This document shows positions 33,907 to 43,127 of a stretch of DNA of 61,899 nucleotides, piece by piece. This DNA comes from an uncultured Bacteroides sp. (GTDB lineage: Bacteria > Bacteroidota > Bacteroidia > Bacteroidales > Bacteroidaceae), in the NCBI RefSeq assembly GCF_905207245.1, contig NZ_CAJLKP010000032.1:1-61899 (forward strand), in the 5' to 3' direction. How positions within the stretch are numbered: position 1 is the stretch's first letter; every line of letters starts with the position of its first letter. Position numbers and translations under genes: made by a program. The notes under the pieces are model-generated. The model saw nothing but the letters and a program-made list of their open reading frames with translations. It did not search any database and was not told the DNA's origin.

Positions 33907-36900
33907 ATGAACAAATCAATTAACTACTGTAGGAAATTTAAGGCATTATCGTTTACTTTCCTACTATCTTTTACGCTATCCTGTCTGCATGCGTATGCAG
34001 TAGAAGAAAGTAACATTGGAACAACGCAACAAGAAACTAAAATTGTCGATGTAGTAAAAATCAATCCGGCTGCGGTTGACATCTTGTTTTCCAACCATCA
34101 ACGTATGACACTCGACTTCTACGGAGAGAACATTTTCAGAATGTTTCAGGATAATTCGGGTAGAATGCTCCGGGATCCGGAAGCAAAACCTGAAGCTAAA
34201 ATCCTCGTAAGCCAACCACGTAGGGACGTATCGCAATTGGATGTTATAAACAATGCCGGTTCCGTTTCCATCACTACCGGGAAGATTAAAGTAGAGTTCG
34301 ATAAAAACACTACATTGATGAAAGTCACTAATCTTGAAACAGGAACTACCGTGTTGGAACAGGCTGAACCCATTCTTTTTGATAAAGAGAGAGTCACTCT
34401 GAAATTGAAAGAGACCCCGCAGGAGTATTTCTTTGGCGGTGGTGTGCAGAATGGACGTTTCTCGCACAAAGGCAAAATGATTTCTATCGAAAACCAAAAT
34501 AGCTGGACGGATGGCGGTGTAGCATCCCCCAATCCATATTATTGGTCGACAGGTGGTTACGGCTTGATGTGGTATACTTTCAAAAGAGGAGTTTACGACT
34601 TTGGAAGAGAAGAGAAGGGCATTGTGAAGCTGTTTCATCAAACGACTTATCTTGACCTCTTTATTATGGTCAGTGATGGTGCCGTGCCTTTGCTGAATGA
34701 CTATTACCAACTGACTGGGCATCCTGTGCTGGTACCGAAGTTTGGTTTTTATCAAGGACATCTGAACGCCTATAACCGTGATTACTGGAAAGAAGATGAA
34801 AACGGCATCCTGTTTGAAGATGGGAAACGCTACAAAGAAAGCCAGAAAGATAATGGAGGTATCAAAGAATCGTTGAACGGAGAAAAGGATAACTACCAAT
34901 TCTCGGCACGTGCTGTGATAGATCGCTACAAGAAACATGACATGCCACTCGGTTGGCTGTTGCCTAACGATGGCTACGGGGCCGGTTACGGTCAGACGGA
35001 GACATTGGACGGAAATATTCAGAACTTGAAGAGCCTGACAGATTATGCCCATGGGAATGGTGTGGAAATTGGTCTGTGGACACAGTCCGACCTTCATCCT
35101 AAAGAGGGCATCAGTGCTTTGCTGCAACGTGATATCGTAAAAGAGGTGCGTGATGCAGGTGTACGCGTGCTGAAAACCGACGTTGCCTGGGTAGGTGCCG
35201 GATATTCCTTCGGACTGAACGGTATTACAGATGTAGCACAGATTATGTCTTACTATGGTAACGATGCCCGCCCTTTCATTATTTCTCTCGACGGTTGGGC
35301 AGGTACACAACGCTATGCCGGCATCTGGTCGGGCGACCAGACCGGAGGTGTCTGGGAGTACATCCGTTTCCACATCCCGACATATATTGGTTCGGGGTTG
35401 TCGGGTAATCCCAATATCTGTTCTGATATGGACGGTATCTTCGGTGGAAAGAATCCGGTAATCAACACCAGAGACTTCCAGTGGAAAACCTTCACACCCA
35501 TGCAGTTGAATATGGACGGATGGGGAGCCAATGAGAAGTATCCTCATGCTTTGGGCGAACCGGCCACTTCTATCAATCGCTGGTATCTGAAACTGAAATC
35601 GGAAATCATGCCTTATGCTTACAGCATTGCCAAAGAATCAGTGGACGGTCTGCCTATGATACGGGCCATGTTCCTGGAATATCCCAATGCTTACACGCTG
35701 GGTAAAGCCACTCAATATCAGTTTCTCTATGGTCCGTATTTTCTGATAGCACCTGTTTATCAGGCTACAAAGGCAGATGAACAAGGCAACGACATTCGTA
35801 ACGGCATCTATCTCCCTGAAGGCGAATGGATAGATTATTTTTCCGGTGAAATATATCAGGGCGGACGCATCATCAATAACTATGCTGCACCACTCTGGAA
35901 ATTACCCGTATTTGTGAAGAAAGGAGCCATTATCCCCATGACATCACCCCATAATAATGTCAGCGAAATAGACAAAAAACTGCGTATATATGAACTTTAT
36001 CCTTGCGGACAAAGCGCATTCACCGAGTATGATGATGATGGAACGACTGAAGAGTACCGCTTAGGTAAGGACGTAAGTACAGTGATTGAATCCGACGTCA
36101 ACGCTAAAGGCGATGTTACAGTTACTATTCATCCGGCTCAGGGTGATTTTGATGGTTTCGTAAAAGAGAAAGCCACCGAGTTCAGGATTAATGTCACCGA
36201 AAAGCCTAAAAAGATTTCGGCAACTATTGGCAAGAATAAGATAAAACTCACAGAAGCAGGCAGCATGGATGAATTTCTCCGGAAAGAGAATGTTTACTTT
36301 TACGATGCCCGGCCAAACCTGAATAAGTTTGCCACCAAAGGTAGTGAGTTCGAAAAAGAGGTTATCACCAAGAATCCTCAACTTCTCGTCAGATTGGCTA
36401 TTTCTGATATTACGGCAGCTCCGACAGTACTCAAGATAAATGGATTTGTATTTGCCCCGGCAGACACTCATCTGCTATCCTCGGGTTCGCTGGTTGCTCC
36501 TCAGGCACAGGTGACGGAAGAAAACACAGCAGCCTATACTCTGAAACCGACTTGGAACAAGGTAGACAATGCCGATTATTATGAAATCGAGTTTGACGGC
36601 ATGATCTACAGTACTATAAAAACCACAGAATTGTTGTTTGACGGCCTGAACGTGGAAACTGATTATAGCTTTAAAATACGCGCCGTGAACAAAGAAGGAC
36701 AGTCCGACTGGTCATCTTTCAGCGCCACTACCAAGAAAGATCCGCTGGAATTTGCCATACATGGTATTGTGGGCGAGACTACCGCTGCTAATCAGGGCCG
36801 TTCGCTTCGCCGCCTGTTCGATTTTGAGGAAGGCGAATTGTGGCACACCAAGTATAATGAAAAGGCTGTTCCCTTTGACCTGATTATGGATATGAAATCT

Positions 36901-37761
36901 ATTAACCAAGTTGAGAAATTCCACTACCTGCCTCGTGAGAATGCCGGAAACGGAACACTGCTGAAAGGCACTGTTTACTATAGTATGGATAAAGAAAACT
37001 GGACCGAAGCGGGAGCTTTCGACTGGAAGCGCGATAATGAAGTGAAGATATTCACCTTTGCCCAAACTCCTACCGCCCGTTATATTAAGATGAGTATCTC
37101 TGAGGCTGTGGGCAATTATGGTTCGGGACAAGAAATTTATGTCTTCCGGGTGCCTGAAACGGAAAGTTATCTGCCGGGCGACATCAATAACGACAAGCTG
37201 GTTGACGAAAATGACCTGACTTCCTATATCAACTACACAGGACTGAGACGTGGTGATGCAGACTTTGAAGGATACATCAGTAATGGCGATTTGAACCGTA
37301 ACGGTTTGATAGATGCCTACGACATCTCTGTGGTTGCCACGCAATTGGATGGTGGTGCCGATGCCGTGAGAGGTGAGAAGGTGGAGGGAAGTCTGGGCAT
37401 CAGTACACCCAAACAATCTTATGCCAAAGATGAAATTGTTGAGGTTCTTGTGAAGGGTATCGGTCTGCGTTATGTGAATGCCCTCAGCTTTGCGCTGCCT
37501 TACAATCCTGCCGATTATGAGTTTGTAGGCATACAACCATTGGGTATGAAGGAGATGGAGAATCTGACCAATGACAGACTCCATACCAACGGTACCAAGT
37601 CATTGTATCCTACGTTCGTAAACATAGGAGAACGTGAGACGCTTGAGGGAGACAGTGACTTGTTCATTATCAAGCTCAAAGCCAAGCGGAAAGTAACTTT
37701 CAACTTGAAGGTGATAGATGGATACTTGGTAGATAAACTATTGAATGTGCATGCGTTCTAA
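33907..37761 (+). CDS. Multidomain GH31 alpha-glycosidase with FN3, CBM32-like, dockerin and cohesin-like modules
   Basis: 1284 aa from the ATG at 33907; a TTG start 14 codons earlier is unlikely. A signal peptide (1-about 32) precedes the GH31 N-terminal beta domain and the barrel, with nucleophile Asp425 in VLKTDVAWVG and probable acid/base Asp477 in WSGDQTG. Then come the C-terminal beta domains (to about 780), FN3 (about 872-945), an F5/8C or CBM32-like domain (about 950-1082), a dockerin (about 1087-1150, GDINNDKLVDENDL and GDLNRNGLIDAYD) and a cohesin-like end (about 1160-1283). Specificity cannot be read; alpha-N-acetylgalactosaminidase or alpha-galactosidase are possibilities alongside alpha-glucosidase. 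It stands alone, with no SusC/D pair. Confidence 0.85.
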   Translation: MNKSINYCRKFKALSFTFLLSFTLSCLHAYAVEESNIGTTQQETKIVDVVKINPAAVDILFSNHQRMTLDFYGENIFRMFQDNSGRMLRDPEAKPEAKILVSQPRRDVSQLDVINNAGSVSITTGKIKVEFDKNTTLMKVTNLETGTTVLEQAEPILFDKERVTLKLKETPQEYFFGGGVQNGRFSHKGKMISIENQNSWTDGGVASPNPYYWSTGGYGLMWYTFKRGVYDFGREEKGIVKLFHQTTYLDLFIMVSDGAVPLLNDYYQLTGHPVLVPKFGFYQGHLNAYNRDYWKEDENGILFEDGKRYKESQKDNGGIKESLNGEKDNYQFSARAVIDRYKKHDMPLGWLLPNDGYGAGYGQTETLDGNIQNLKSLTDYAHGNGVEIGLWTQSDLHPKEGISALLQRDIVKEVRDAGVRVLKTDVAWVGAGYSFGLNGITDVAQIMSYYGNDARPFIISLDGWAGTQRYAGIWSGDQTGGVWEYIRFHIPTYIGSGLSGNPNICSDMDGIFGGKNPVINTRDFQWKTFTPMQLNMDGWGANEKYPHALGEPATSINRWYLKLKSEIMPYAYSIAKESVDGLPMIRAMFLEYPNAYTLGKATQYQFLYGPYFLIAPVYQATKADEQGNDIRNGIYLPEGEWIDYFSGEIYQGGRIINNYAAPLWKLPVFVKKGAIIPMTSPHNNVSEIDKKLRIYELYPCGQSAFTEYDDDGTTEEYRLGKDVSTVIESDVNAKGDVTVTIHPAQGDFDGFVKEKATEFRINVTEKPKKISATIGKNKIKLTEAGSMDEFLRKENVYFYDARPNLNKFATKGSEFEKEVITKNPQLLVRLAISDITAAPTVLKINGFVFAPADTHLLSSGSLVAPQAQVTEENTAAYTLKPTWNKVDNADYYEIEFDGMIYSTIKTTELLFDGLNVETDYSFKIRAVNKEGQSDWSSFSATTKKDPLEFAIHGIVGETTAANQGRSLRRLFDFEEGELWHTKYNEKAVPFDLIMDMKSINQVEKFHYLPRENAGNGTLLKGTVYYSMDKENWTEAGAFDWKRDNEVKIFTFAQTPTARYIKMSISEAVGNYGSGQEIYVFRVPETESYLPGDINNDKLVDENDLTSYINYTGLRRGDADFEGYISNGDLNRNGLIDAYDISVVATQLDGGADAVRGEKVEGSLGISTPKQSYAKDEIVEVLVKGIGLRYVNALSFALPYNPADYEFVGIQPLGMKEMENLTNDRLHTNGTKSLYPTFVNIGERETLEGDSDLFIIKLKAKRKVTFNLKVIDGYLVDKLLNVHAF

Positions 37762-37779
37762 GAAGAAACGGGATATTTT

Positions 37780-37825
37780 ATAGAAAAAGGTGCGTCAGGA
37801 ATTAATCTGATGCACCTTTTTCTAT
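37780..37825. terminator. Bidirectional terminator between GH31 and amidase genes
   Basis: TAGAAAAAGGTGCGTCAG pairs with CTGATGCACCTTTTTCTA (one G-U), with T tracts on both strands. Confidence 0.85.
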
Positions 37826-37871
37826 TTGTAGGAATCAAGTAAAGACATTTTCCCCCTTGGGAGTAAAGAGA

Positions 37872-38327
37872 CTATTGGCGCAGACTCCTGAACTCCATAG
37901 CTGCATCAAAACAAGGACACTCTTCCAGCCAGGATTCCGGTTCTACCTGTGAGTTGGCATTCGCCATTTGAGGTAAATCTCGATGTCCGCAGATGTGGCA
38001 TTGGGGAAAGTCGACGAGAAGTGTTTTGAGCAGGACTGTCATGGAGTGTTTTTGCCATTCGGTGCGCGTATCCTTGGGTGCTCCATGACGGTTGAGACCG
38101 CCTTCATAGCATATGGCAATGCTGCTGATATTATGTCCTCTGGCATGTGCTCCAGGCTTTCGGATAGGACGTGTGCTCTTTATGTCGCCGTTCTTCCGGA
38201 TATAATAATGGTAACCAATACCGTTTAATCCACGTTGCCGATGCGACTTTTCTAACTCCATTTCTGTTAATGTATCATTTTCTTTTGTTGCAGAACAATG
38301 AATAACTATCAGATGAATTGTTCTCAT
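37872..38327 (-). CDS. N-acetylmuramoyl-L-alanine amidase (Amidase_2 type)
   Basis: 151 aa from 38327; an in-frame ATG at 38369 would give 165 aa. The zinc-ligand motifs LIVIHCSAT and CGHRDL and the GYHYYIRKNG strand identify a T7-lysozyme/PGRP-type amidase that cleaves the MurNAc-L-Ala bond. No signal peptide, as is usual for the many copies in Bacteroides accessory regions, where they often accompany HU-like genes. Likely of phage or mobile-element origin. Confidence 0.87.
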   Translation of the reverse strand: MRTIHLIVIHCSATKENDTLTEMELEKSHRQRGLNGIGYHYYIRKNGDIKSTRPIRKPGAHARGHNISSIAICYEGGLNRHGAPKDTRTEWQKHSMTVLLKTLLVDFPQCHICGHRDLPQMANANSQVEPESWLEECPCFDAAMEFRSLRQ

Positions 38328-38586
38328 AGGTGTTAAATGTTTTGTAAGGTGAATACTCTGTCTATTCATCGTAAGAAAACAATATGTTTAAATCAATGTT
38401 CACGTTTGCAAAAGCTTATTTGATGTTTTTACATTCTTTTGCTTATTAGCTATTGGTGTACCGATTGTTGGAAATATTTCCTGTCGGAAACTTTTTCCTT
38501 ATTTTTTTCTTCGCCAATCGATAGGGTTTTTCTGTTCTGAGCAATCTTATAAGTAGAAAACAAGAATTGTTCACCTTTAAAATCAT

Positions 38587-39855
38587 ATGAAGATGAAAAA
38601 GTTAGTTGGAATTACAGTCGGGTGGTTGATGGCATTTTTGCTGTTGGGCGTTTCACCTCTATGGGCACAGGACGAAGTTGAAAGTTATTTCACTATCACA
38701 GGGGTGGTGAAGAATAAGGATAACAAGCGGAAGCTGGAAAACGTGAATGTGTCTGTTCCCGGTACGAATATCGGAACTGTTACAAATGCGGACGGTGTGT
38801 TCTCTCTGAAGATTAAGGATGCGGAAGTTGTTCATGGATTGGAAGTTTCCCATATCGGATATCTTAATACTCAAATCTCCCTGAAAGAAAATAAAGATGT
38901 ATCCAATTTGACAATCTGGATGCTGCCTGCCCCTAATCTGCTGAGTGAAATTGTAATCTTCGGCAATAATGGCCGGGCTCTTGTGGAAGAGGCTATCAAG
39001 AAAATTCCGGTGAATTATGCCGCAGATAAAAACCTGCTGACTGCATTCTATCGGGAGACTGTGCAGAAGAGACGCCGTTACATCAGTGTATCGGAAGCTG
39101 TTATAGATGTGTCTAAAACAGCCTACAGTGACCGTGACCCGGCGGGTGATAAAGTGCAGTTGCAGAGGGGTCGGCGCCTGTTGAGTCAAAAGACGAGCGA
39201 TACGCTGGCTGTCAAAGTAGTGGGAGGACCTAATCTGTCTATCTATCTGGATATTGTGAAGAACGGAGATGCATTGCTGAGTATGGAAAATCTGAATTAT
39301 TATGATTTCCATATCGAAGAACCTGTAAACCTAGACAACCGTATGCAGTATGTGGTAAGCTTCCGCCCCAGAGTCAGCCTGATGTATGCGTTGTTCTACG
39401 GGAAGCTCTATATCGATTTTGAGAAACTGGCATTCACCCGTGCGGAGTTTTCACTGGATATGCAGAATAGGGTGAAAGCTGTGGAAGCTATTCTCCATAA
39501 AAAGCCTCTCGGACTGCGCTTCAGACCGCAGGAAGTTTCCTATCTGGTGACGTATAAAGAAAAGAATGGGAAGACATACCTGAACTATATCCGGAATGAA
39601 ATCCGCTTCAAGTGCGACTGGAAAAAGCGTTTGTTTTCTTCAAGCTACACAGCATTTTCTGAAATGGTGGTGACGGACAGAAAGGAGAATAACTTCGCGG
39701 CTATTCCCAGTAAAAAGGCTTTCAAGGAAAAACAAGTGTTCTATGATATGGTAGACGAATATTGGAACGAAGACTTCTGGAATGCATACAATATTATTGA
39801 ACCTACAGAATCTCTGGAGCATGCAGTGAGCAAATTGAAAAAGCAATCACGTTAG
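38587..39855 (+). CDS. Exported protein with carboxypeptidase-regulatory-like domain, paralogue of the gene at 41332
   Basis: 422 aa. A signal peptide (to about residue 27, SPLWAQ) precedes a CarboxypepD_reg-like domain (about 35-115: TITGVVKNKDNKRKLENVNV) and a C-terminal domain (about 130-410) that shares LTAFYRETVQ, an FRPRVSLMYALFYGKLYIDF-like core and a DEYWNEDFWNAYN ending with the protein at 41332. No TonB-dependent receptor barrel follows. It is 49 bp upstream of the sigma factor gene. Function unknown. Confidence 0.8.
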   Translation: MKMKKLVGITVGWLMAFLLLGVSPLWAQDEVESYFTITGVVKNKDNKRKLENVNVSVPGTNIGTVTNADGVFSLKIKDAEVVHGLEVSHIGYLNTQISLKENKDVSNLTIWMLPAPNLLSEIVIFGNNGRALVEEAIKKIPVNYAADKNLLTAFYRETVQKRRRYISVSEAVIDVSKTAYSDRDPAGDKVQLQRGRRLLSQKTSDTLAVKVVGGPNLSIYLDIVKNGDALLSMENLNYYDFHIEEPVNLDNRMQYVVSFRPRVSLMYALFYGKLYIDFEKLAFTRAEFSLDMQNRVKAVEAILHKKPLGLRFRPQEVSYLVTYKEKNGKTYLNYIRNEIRFKCDWKKRLFSSSYTAFSEMVVTDRKENNFAAIPSKKAFKEKQVFYDMVDEYWNEDFWNAYNIIEPTESLEHAVSKLKKQSR

Positions 39856-39904
39856 ATTTCAGATAGTTTTGCTTATATTTGGAGACCAACAATAATTCCG
39901 GGAT

Positions 39905-40456
39905 ATGCTGAATGAACTGTTCATACTGACTAAAATAAAAGAGGGCGATATAAAGGCGTTTGAGGAAATCTTCCGCCGTTACTATTCCCCTCTTTGCTGG
40001 TATGCCGCAGGTATTACGGGAGAGATGGAGGTTGCCGAGGAAATAGTGGAAGAACTGTTCTACGTCTTTTGGAAAGACCGGGAACACTTGCAGATTTTCC
40101 AGTCTGTAAAGAGCTATCTATACAAATCAGTGCGTAATGAGGCTCTCCAATATTGCCAGCACAAGGAGGTGAAAGAACGGTATCGCGAGTATGTATTGGC
40201 GGGCAATGCCACGGAACCGGTTTCCGATCCTCACCGGCAATTGGAGTATGAAGAGTTACAAGGGGTGATTCGCCACACACTTGAAAAACTGCCCGGACGA
40301 AGGCTCCGGATTTTTGAAATGCATCGCATGGAAGGAAAGAAATATGCGGAGATTGCCTCGCAACTCTCTCTCTCCGTCAAGACGGTAGAGGCTGAGATGA
40401 CGAAAGCACTCCGAACCTTACGAAATGAAATTGATAATTATATTCTTACGAAATGA
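39905..40456 (+). CDS. ECF sigma factor, Bacteroides FecI-like family
   Basis: 183 aa. Region 2 (about 10-80: DIKAFEEIFRRYYSPLCWYA) and region 4 (about 120-175: GKKYAEIASQLSLSVKTVEA) are typical of the sigma-70 group paired with FecR anti-sigma factors. Its stop overlaps the FecR start by 4 nt (ATGA). Such pairs usually serve TonB-dependent receptor signalling, but here the partner at 41332 has STN without a barrel. Confidence 0.92.
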   Translation: MLNELFILTKIKEGDIKAFEEIFRRYYSPLCWYAAGITGEMEVAEEIVEELFYVFWKDREHLQIFQSVKSYLYKSVRNEALQYCQHKEVKERYREYVLAGNATEPVSDPHRQLEYEELQGVIRHTLEKLPGRRLRIFEMHRMEGKKYAEIASQLSLSVKTVEAEMTKALRTLRNEIDNYILTK

Positions 40457-41313
40457 TTGAACTGAATAAAAATAGGACAAAGACGGATGAGGCATGGGAA
40501 CGTTTGTATGCCCGTTTGGATGAAGACCACCTGCTGACAGAGGTAGGGAGGGGATGGGCAGTGCGCCGCAAACTTCTTCTGCAATGGGGAATGTTGGCGG
40601 CTGCTGTGATTGCAGGCTTTGTCTGGCTGGCATCTGCCCTGTGGCTTGTGCCGGGAAGTGAAAACATGGACCTTAACCTGGTGACACAAGAGAATCGGGA
40701 AGCATCTACACTGGTCACTACCCTTGAAGATGGTTCTGTGGTTTATCTGGCAAAAGAAAGCACTTTGCAGTATCCCGAACATTTTGCTACGGATAAAAGA
40801 AAAGTGAACTTACAGGGAGAAGCCTTCTTCGACGTGGCGAAAAAGCAAGAACAAACCTTTCTGATTGAGACGGAAAAGGTGCGGATAGAGGTATTGGGCA
40901 CGGCTTTCAATGTCCGCAGTCATGAAGATGGTCCTTTCAAACTGTCTGTACGGCGGGGCAAGGTAAGGGTGTCTATGAAACAAGGCGGACAAAGCGTGCT
41001 TGTGAATGCAGGAGAAACTGTTACACTACAGGCGCAACAGTTGCAACTGAGCGAGACGGCAGATTTCGACGCATTCGGGCGTTATACCCGGAATATACGT
41101 TTCAAGGACGAGTGCCTGGAAGACGTCTTGAGGGTAGTGAATACGGAAGCCTCTGCCTTGCAGATAAAGACCAGTTCATCAGCTTTAGGCAAACGGAAGC
41201 TGACTATTGAGTTTGAAGACAGTTCGCCCGAAGCAATGGCTGAACTGATTTGCTGGGCACTTACTTTGAAGTGTTCCCGTGAAGGGGATAAGTTGATTCT
41301 GTCCGAACGATAA
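40453..41313 (+). CDS. FecR-family anti-sigma factor
   Basis: 286 aa. A short cytoplasmic N terminus, one membrane helix (about 44-64: LAAAVIAGFVWLASALWLVP), a FecR periplasmic domain (about 90-185: VTTLEDGSVVYLAKESTLQY) and a C-terminal DUF4974 domain (about 215-286) that usually contacts STN domains. It would hold the sigma factor at the membrane until the STN protein signals. It overlaps the sigma gene and is 18 bp before the STN gene. Confidence 0.93.
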   Translation: MIELNKNRTKTDEAWERLYARLDEDHLLTEVGRGWAVRRKLLLQWGMLAAAVIAGFVWLASALWLVPGSENMDLNLVTQENREASTLVTTLEDGSVVYLAKESTLQYPEHFATDKRKVNLQGEAFFDVAKKQEQTFLIETEKVRIEVLGTAFNVRSHEDGPFKLSVRRGKVRVSMKQGGQSVLVNAGETVTLQAQQLQLSETADFDAFGRYTRNIRFKDECLEDVLRVVNTEASALQIKTSSSALGKRKLTIEFEDSSPEAMAELICWALTLKCSREGDKLILSER

Positions 41314-41331
41314 CCTCAAACATATAAAACA

Positions 41332-42885
41332 ATGAAGCCGCATCGTTTCCTCATCATCCTTTTAGGACTGCTCCTCGTCATCGGTAGCATGAAAGCAGAG
41401 GGGGGAGATGTGCTGGACCGTATCATCAGGCTGCCCCGAGCGAAAGGGACGGTATATGCGTTGTTGGGGAAAGTCTCGGAGCAATCTGGATACCTTTTTG
41501 TGTATGACAGCAAGATTGTGAACAATGATGCGGTAGTGAAGACGAAAGGGAAAAAGTGCACTGTCCGGCAGGCAATTTACGAAATAATAGGTAATAAGAG
41601 ATTAGAACTTAAAGTTATAGGGCAGCATATCCTGATTCTGCCTCCTGCGGAAAAGATTGTAAGAACAGAAAAGGTGGCAGAAATACCTCAATCGTTTTTC
41701 TTCACTATCACTGGCACTTTGAGGGATAAAGAAACGGGCGAACCTGTATCCAATGCTTCCGTAATAGTTCAAGGAACTTCAATAGGTAATATTTCAAATA
41801 AAGATGGGGAATTCCGGCTTCATTTGCCGGATTCCCTGAAAAACAGCAGTCTCTCTTTTTCACATTTGGGCTATATGGCGCAGACTATTGAAGCGGCTAC
41901 GCTGGTTGGTCGTGACAATGTGCTGAATCTGGAGCCTAAAGTAGTCCCTTTGCAGGAAGTATTGATAAGGCTGGTGGAACCCAAGAAATTACTGCGGGAA
42001 ATGCTGGAACGCCGGGAGGATAATTATTCATTGGAACCTATTTATCTGACTACGTTCTATCGCGAGGGGGTTCAGTTGAAGAATAAATTCCAAAGCCTGA
42101 CGGAAGCTGTCTTCAAAGTATATAAGACTTCTTTGAAAGAAAAGAATGCGTTCGACCAAGTGAAGCTGTTAAAGATGAGTCGTATTGACAACCGGGAAAG
42201 TTCTGATAGTCTGGTAGCTAAGATAAGAGCCGGCATCCAGGCCTGCCTGCAACTGGACATAATGAAAGACCTACCGGATTTCTTCTCTGTTGATGAATTG
42301 AATAATCCCTATGTATACACCTCCGGCGATATCACATTCATAGACGACCGCTGCGTTAATGTGGTCTATTTTGAGCAAAAGAGCGATGTCAAGGAACCGC
42401 TTTATTGCGGAGCGCTGTATATCGACTCGGAAAACGGGGCTTTGGTACAGGCCCGTATCGAGATGCAGCCCAAATACATAAAGAAAGCCACACGGATTTT
42501 CGTGGTCCGGCAGGCGCCGAAGGTGAATCTGACAGCTCAGAAAATAGAATATACCATCTCCTATAAGCCTTGGAACGGGACTTATTATATTCATCATATC
42601 CGTGGCGACCAGTATTTCAGGATGAAGCGGAAACGTGCTTTCTCAAGCAATCCCATTTTGCACACATGGTTTGAGATGGTGACATGCAGGGTAGATAATG
42701 AGAATGTGACTCGTTTTCCGCGTGCCGAAAGGCTGCCGACACGTACGGTTCTTGCCGAGGAAGACTTCAGGTATGACAAGAACTTCTGGGAGGATTTCAA
42801 TGTCATTCCACTGGAAGAGGAACTCAGTAAGATTATAGAGAAAGTAGCGTTAAAGATAGAAAAAATAGGTCCGCAAGAAGAATAA
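41332..42885 (+). CDS. STN plus carboxypeptidase-regulatory-domain protein without a TonB-receptor barrel
   Basis: 517 aa. A signal peptide (about 1-23), an STN domain (about 35-105: VYALLGKVSEQSGYLFVYDS), a CarboxypepD_reg-like domain (about 124-200: TITGTLRDKETGEPVSNASV) and a C-terminal domain paralogous to that at 38587 (LTTFYREGVQ, YDKNFWEDFN). A SusC-like protein would continue into a plug and barrel of about 700 residues; here it stops. STN normally binds FecR, so it may be a soluble or periplasmic signal input. Confidence 0.82.
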   Translation: MKPHRFLIILLGLLLVIGSMKAEGGDVLDRIIRLPRAKGTVYALLGKVSEQSGYLFVYDSKIVNNDAVVKTKGKKCTVRQAIYEIIGNKRLELKVIGQHILILPPAEKIVRTEKVAEIPQSFFFTITGTLRDKETGEPVSNASVIVQGTSIGNISNKDGEFRLHLPDSLKNSSLSFSHLGYMAQTIEAATLVGRDNVLNLEPKVVPLQEVLIRLVEPKKLLREMLERREDNYSLEPIYLTTFYREGVQLKNKFQSLTEAVFKVYKTSLKEKNAFDQVKLLKMSRIDNRESSDSLVAKIRAGIQACLQLDIMKDLPDFFSVDELNNPYVYTSGDITFIDDRCVNVVYFEQKSDVKEPLYCGALYIDSENGALVQARIEMQPKYIKKATRIFVVRQAPKVNLTAQKIEYTISYKPWNGTYYIHHIRGDQYFRMKRKRAFSSNPILHTWFEMVTCRVDNENVTRFPRAERLPTRTVLAEEDFRYDKNFWEDFNVIPLEEELSKIIEKVALKIEKIGPQEE

Positions 42886-42902
42886 TATAATTCGGATAGT
42901 TG

Positions 42903-42910
42903 TAATTTTG
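42903..42910 (+). promoter_or_regulatory. -7 element of the DUF4250 gene
   Basis: TAATTTTG matches TAnnTTTG, 31 bp before the ATG at 42941. Confidence 0.5.
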
Positions 42911-42940
42911 CAGCCTGAATCAATAAGTATTAGTATAGAA

Positions 42941-43117
42941 ATGGAATTACCTAAAGACCCAATGATGCTTTTCAGCTTCATCAATACGAAATTGCGTGAT
43001 TGTTATTCTTCACTGGATGAACTCTGCGATGATATGAATGTCAATAAAGAAACGATTGTAGGGCTGTTGCAGTCGGCCGGATTTGAATATAGTGCAGAGC
43101 ATAACAAGTTCTGGTGA
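42941..43117 (+). CDS. DUF4250 family small protein
   Basis: 58 aa, start at 42941 (an extension with an upstream start would be non-coding leader). The motif LPKDPMMLFSFINTKLRD and NKETIVGLLQSAGFEYSAE are typical of this small cytoplasmic family with an HTH-like fold. Function unknown. It converges on the DUF4421 gene with only 10 bp between the stops and no visible terminator, so the transcripts probably overlap. Confidence 0.85.
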   Translation: MELPKDPMMLFSFINTKLRDCYSSLDELCDDMNVNKETIVGLLQSAGFEYSAEHNKFW

Positions 43118-43127
43118 TTTTCGGTGA

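Noticed and set aside
33976..35547. A 523-codon open frame on the minus strand, inside the GH31 gene
   Set aside because: It is a shadow of the plus-strand coding frame, has no recognisable motif, and the plus frame has signal peptide, catalytic residues and a good promoter.
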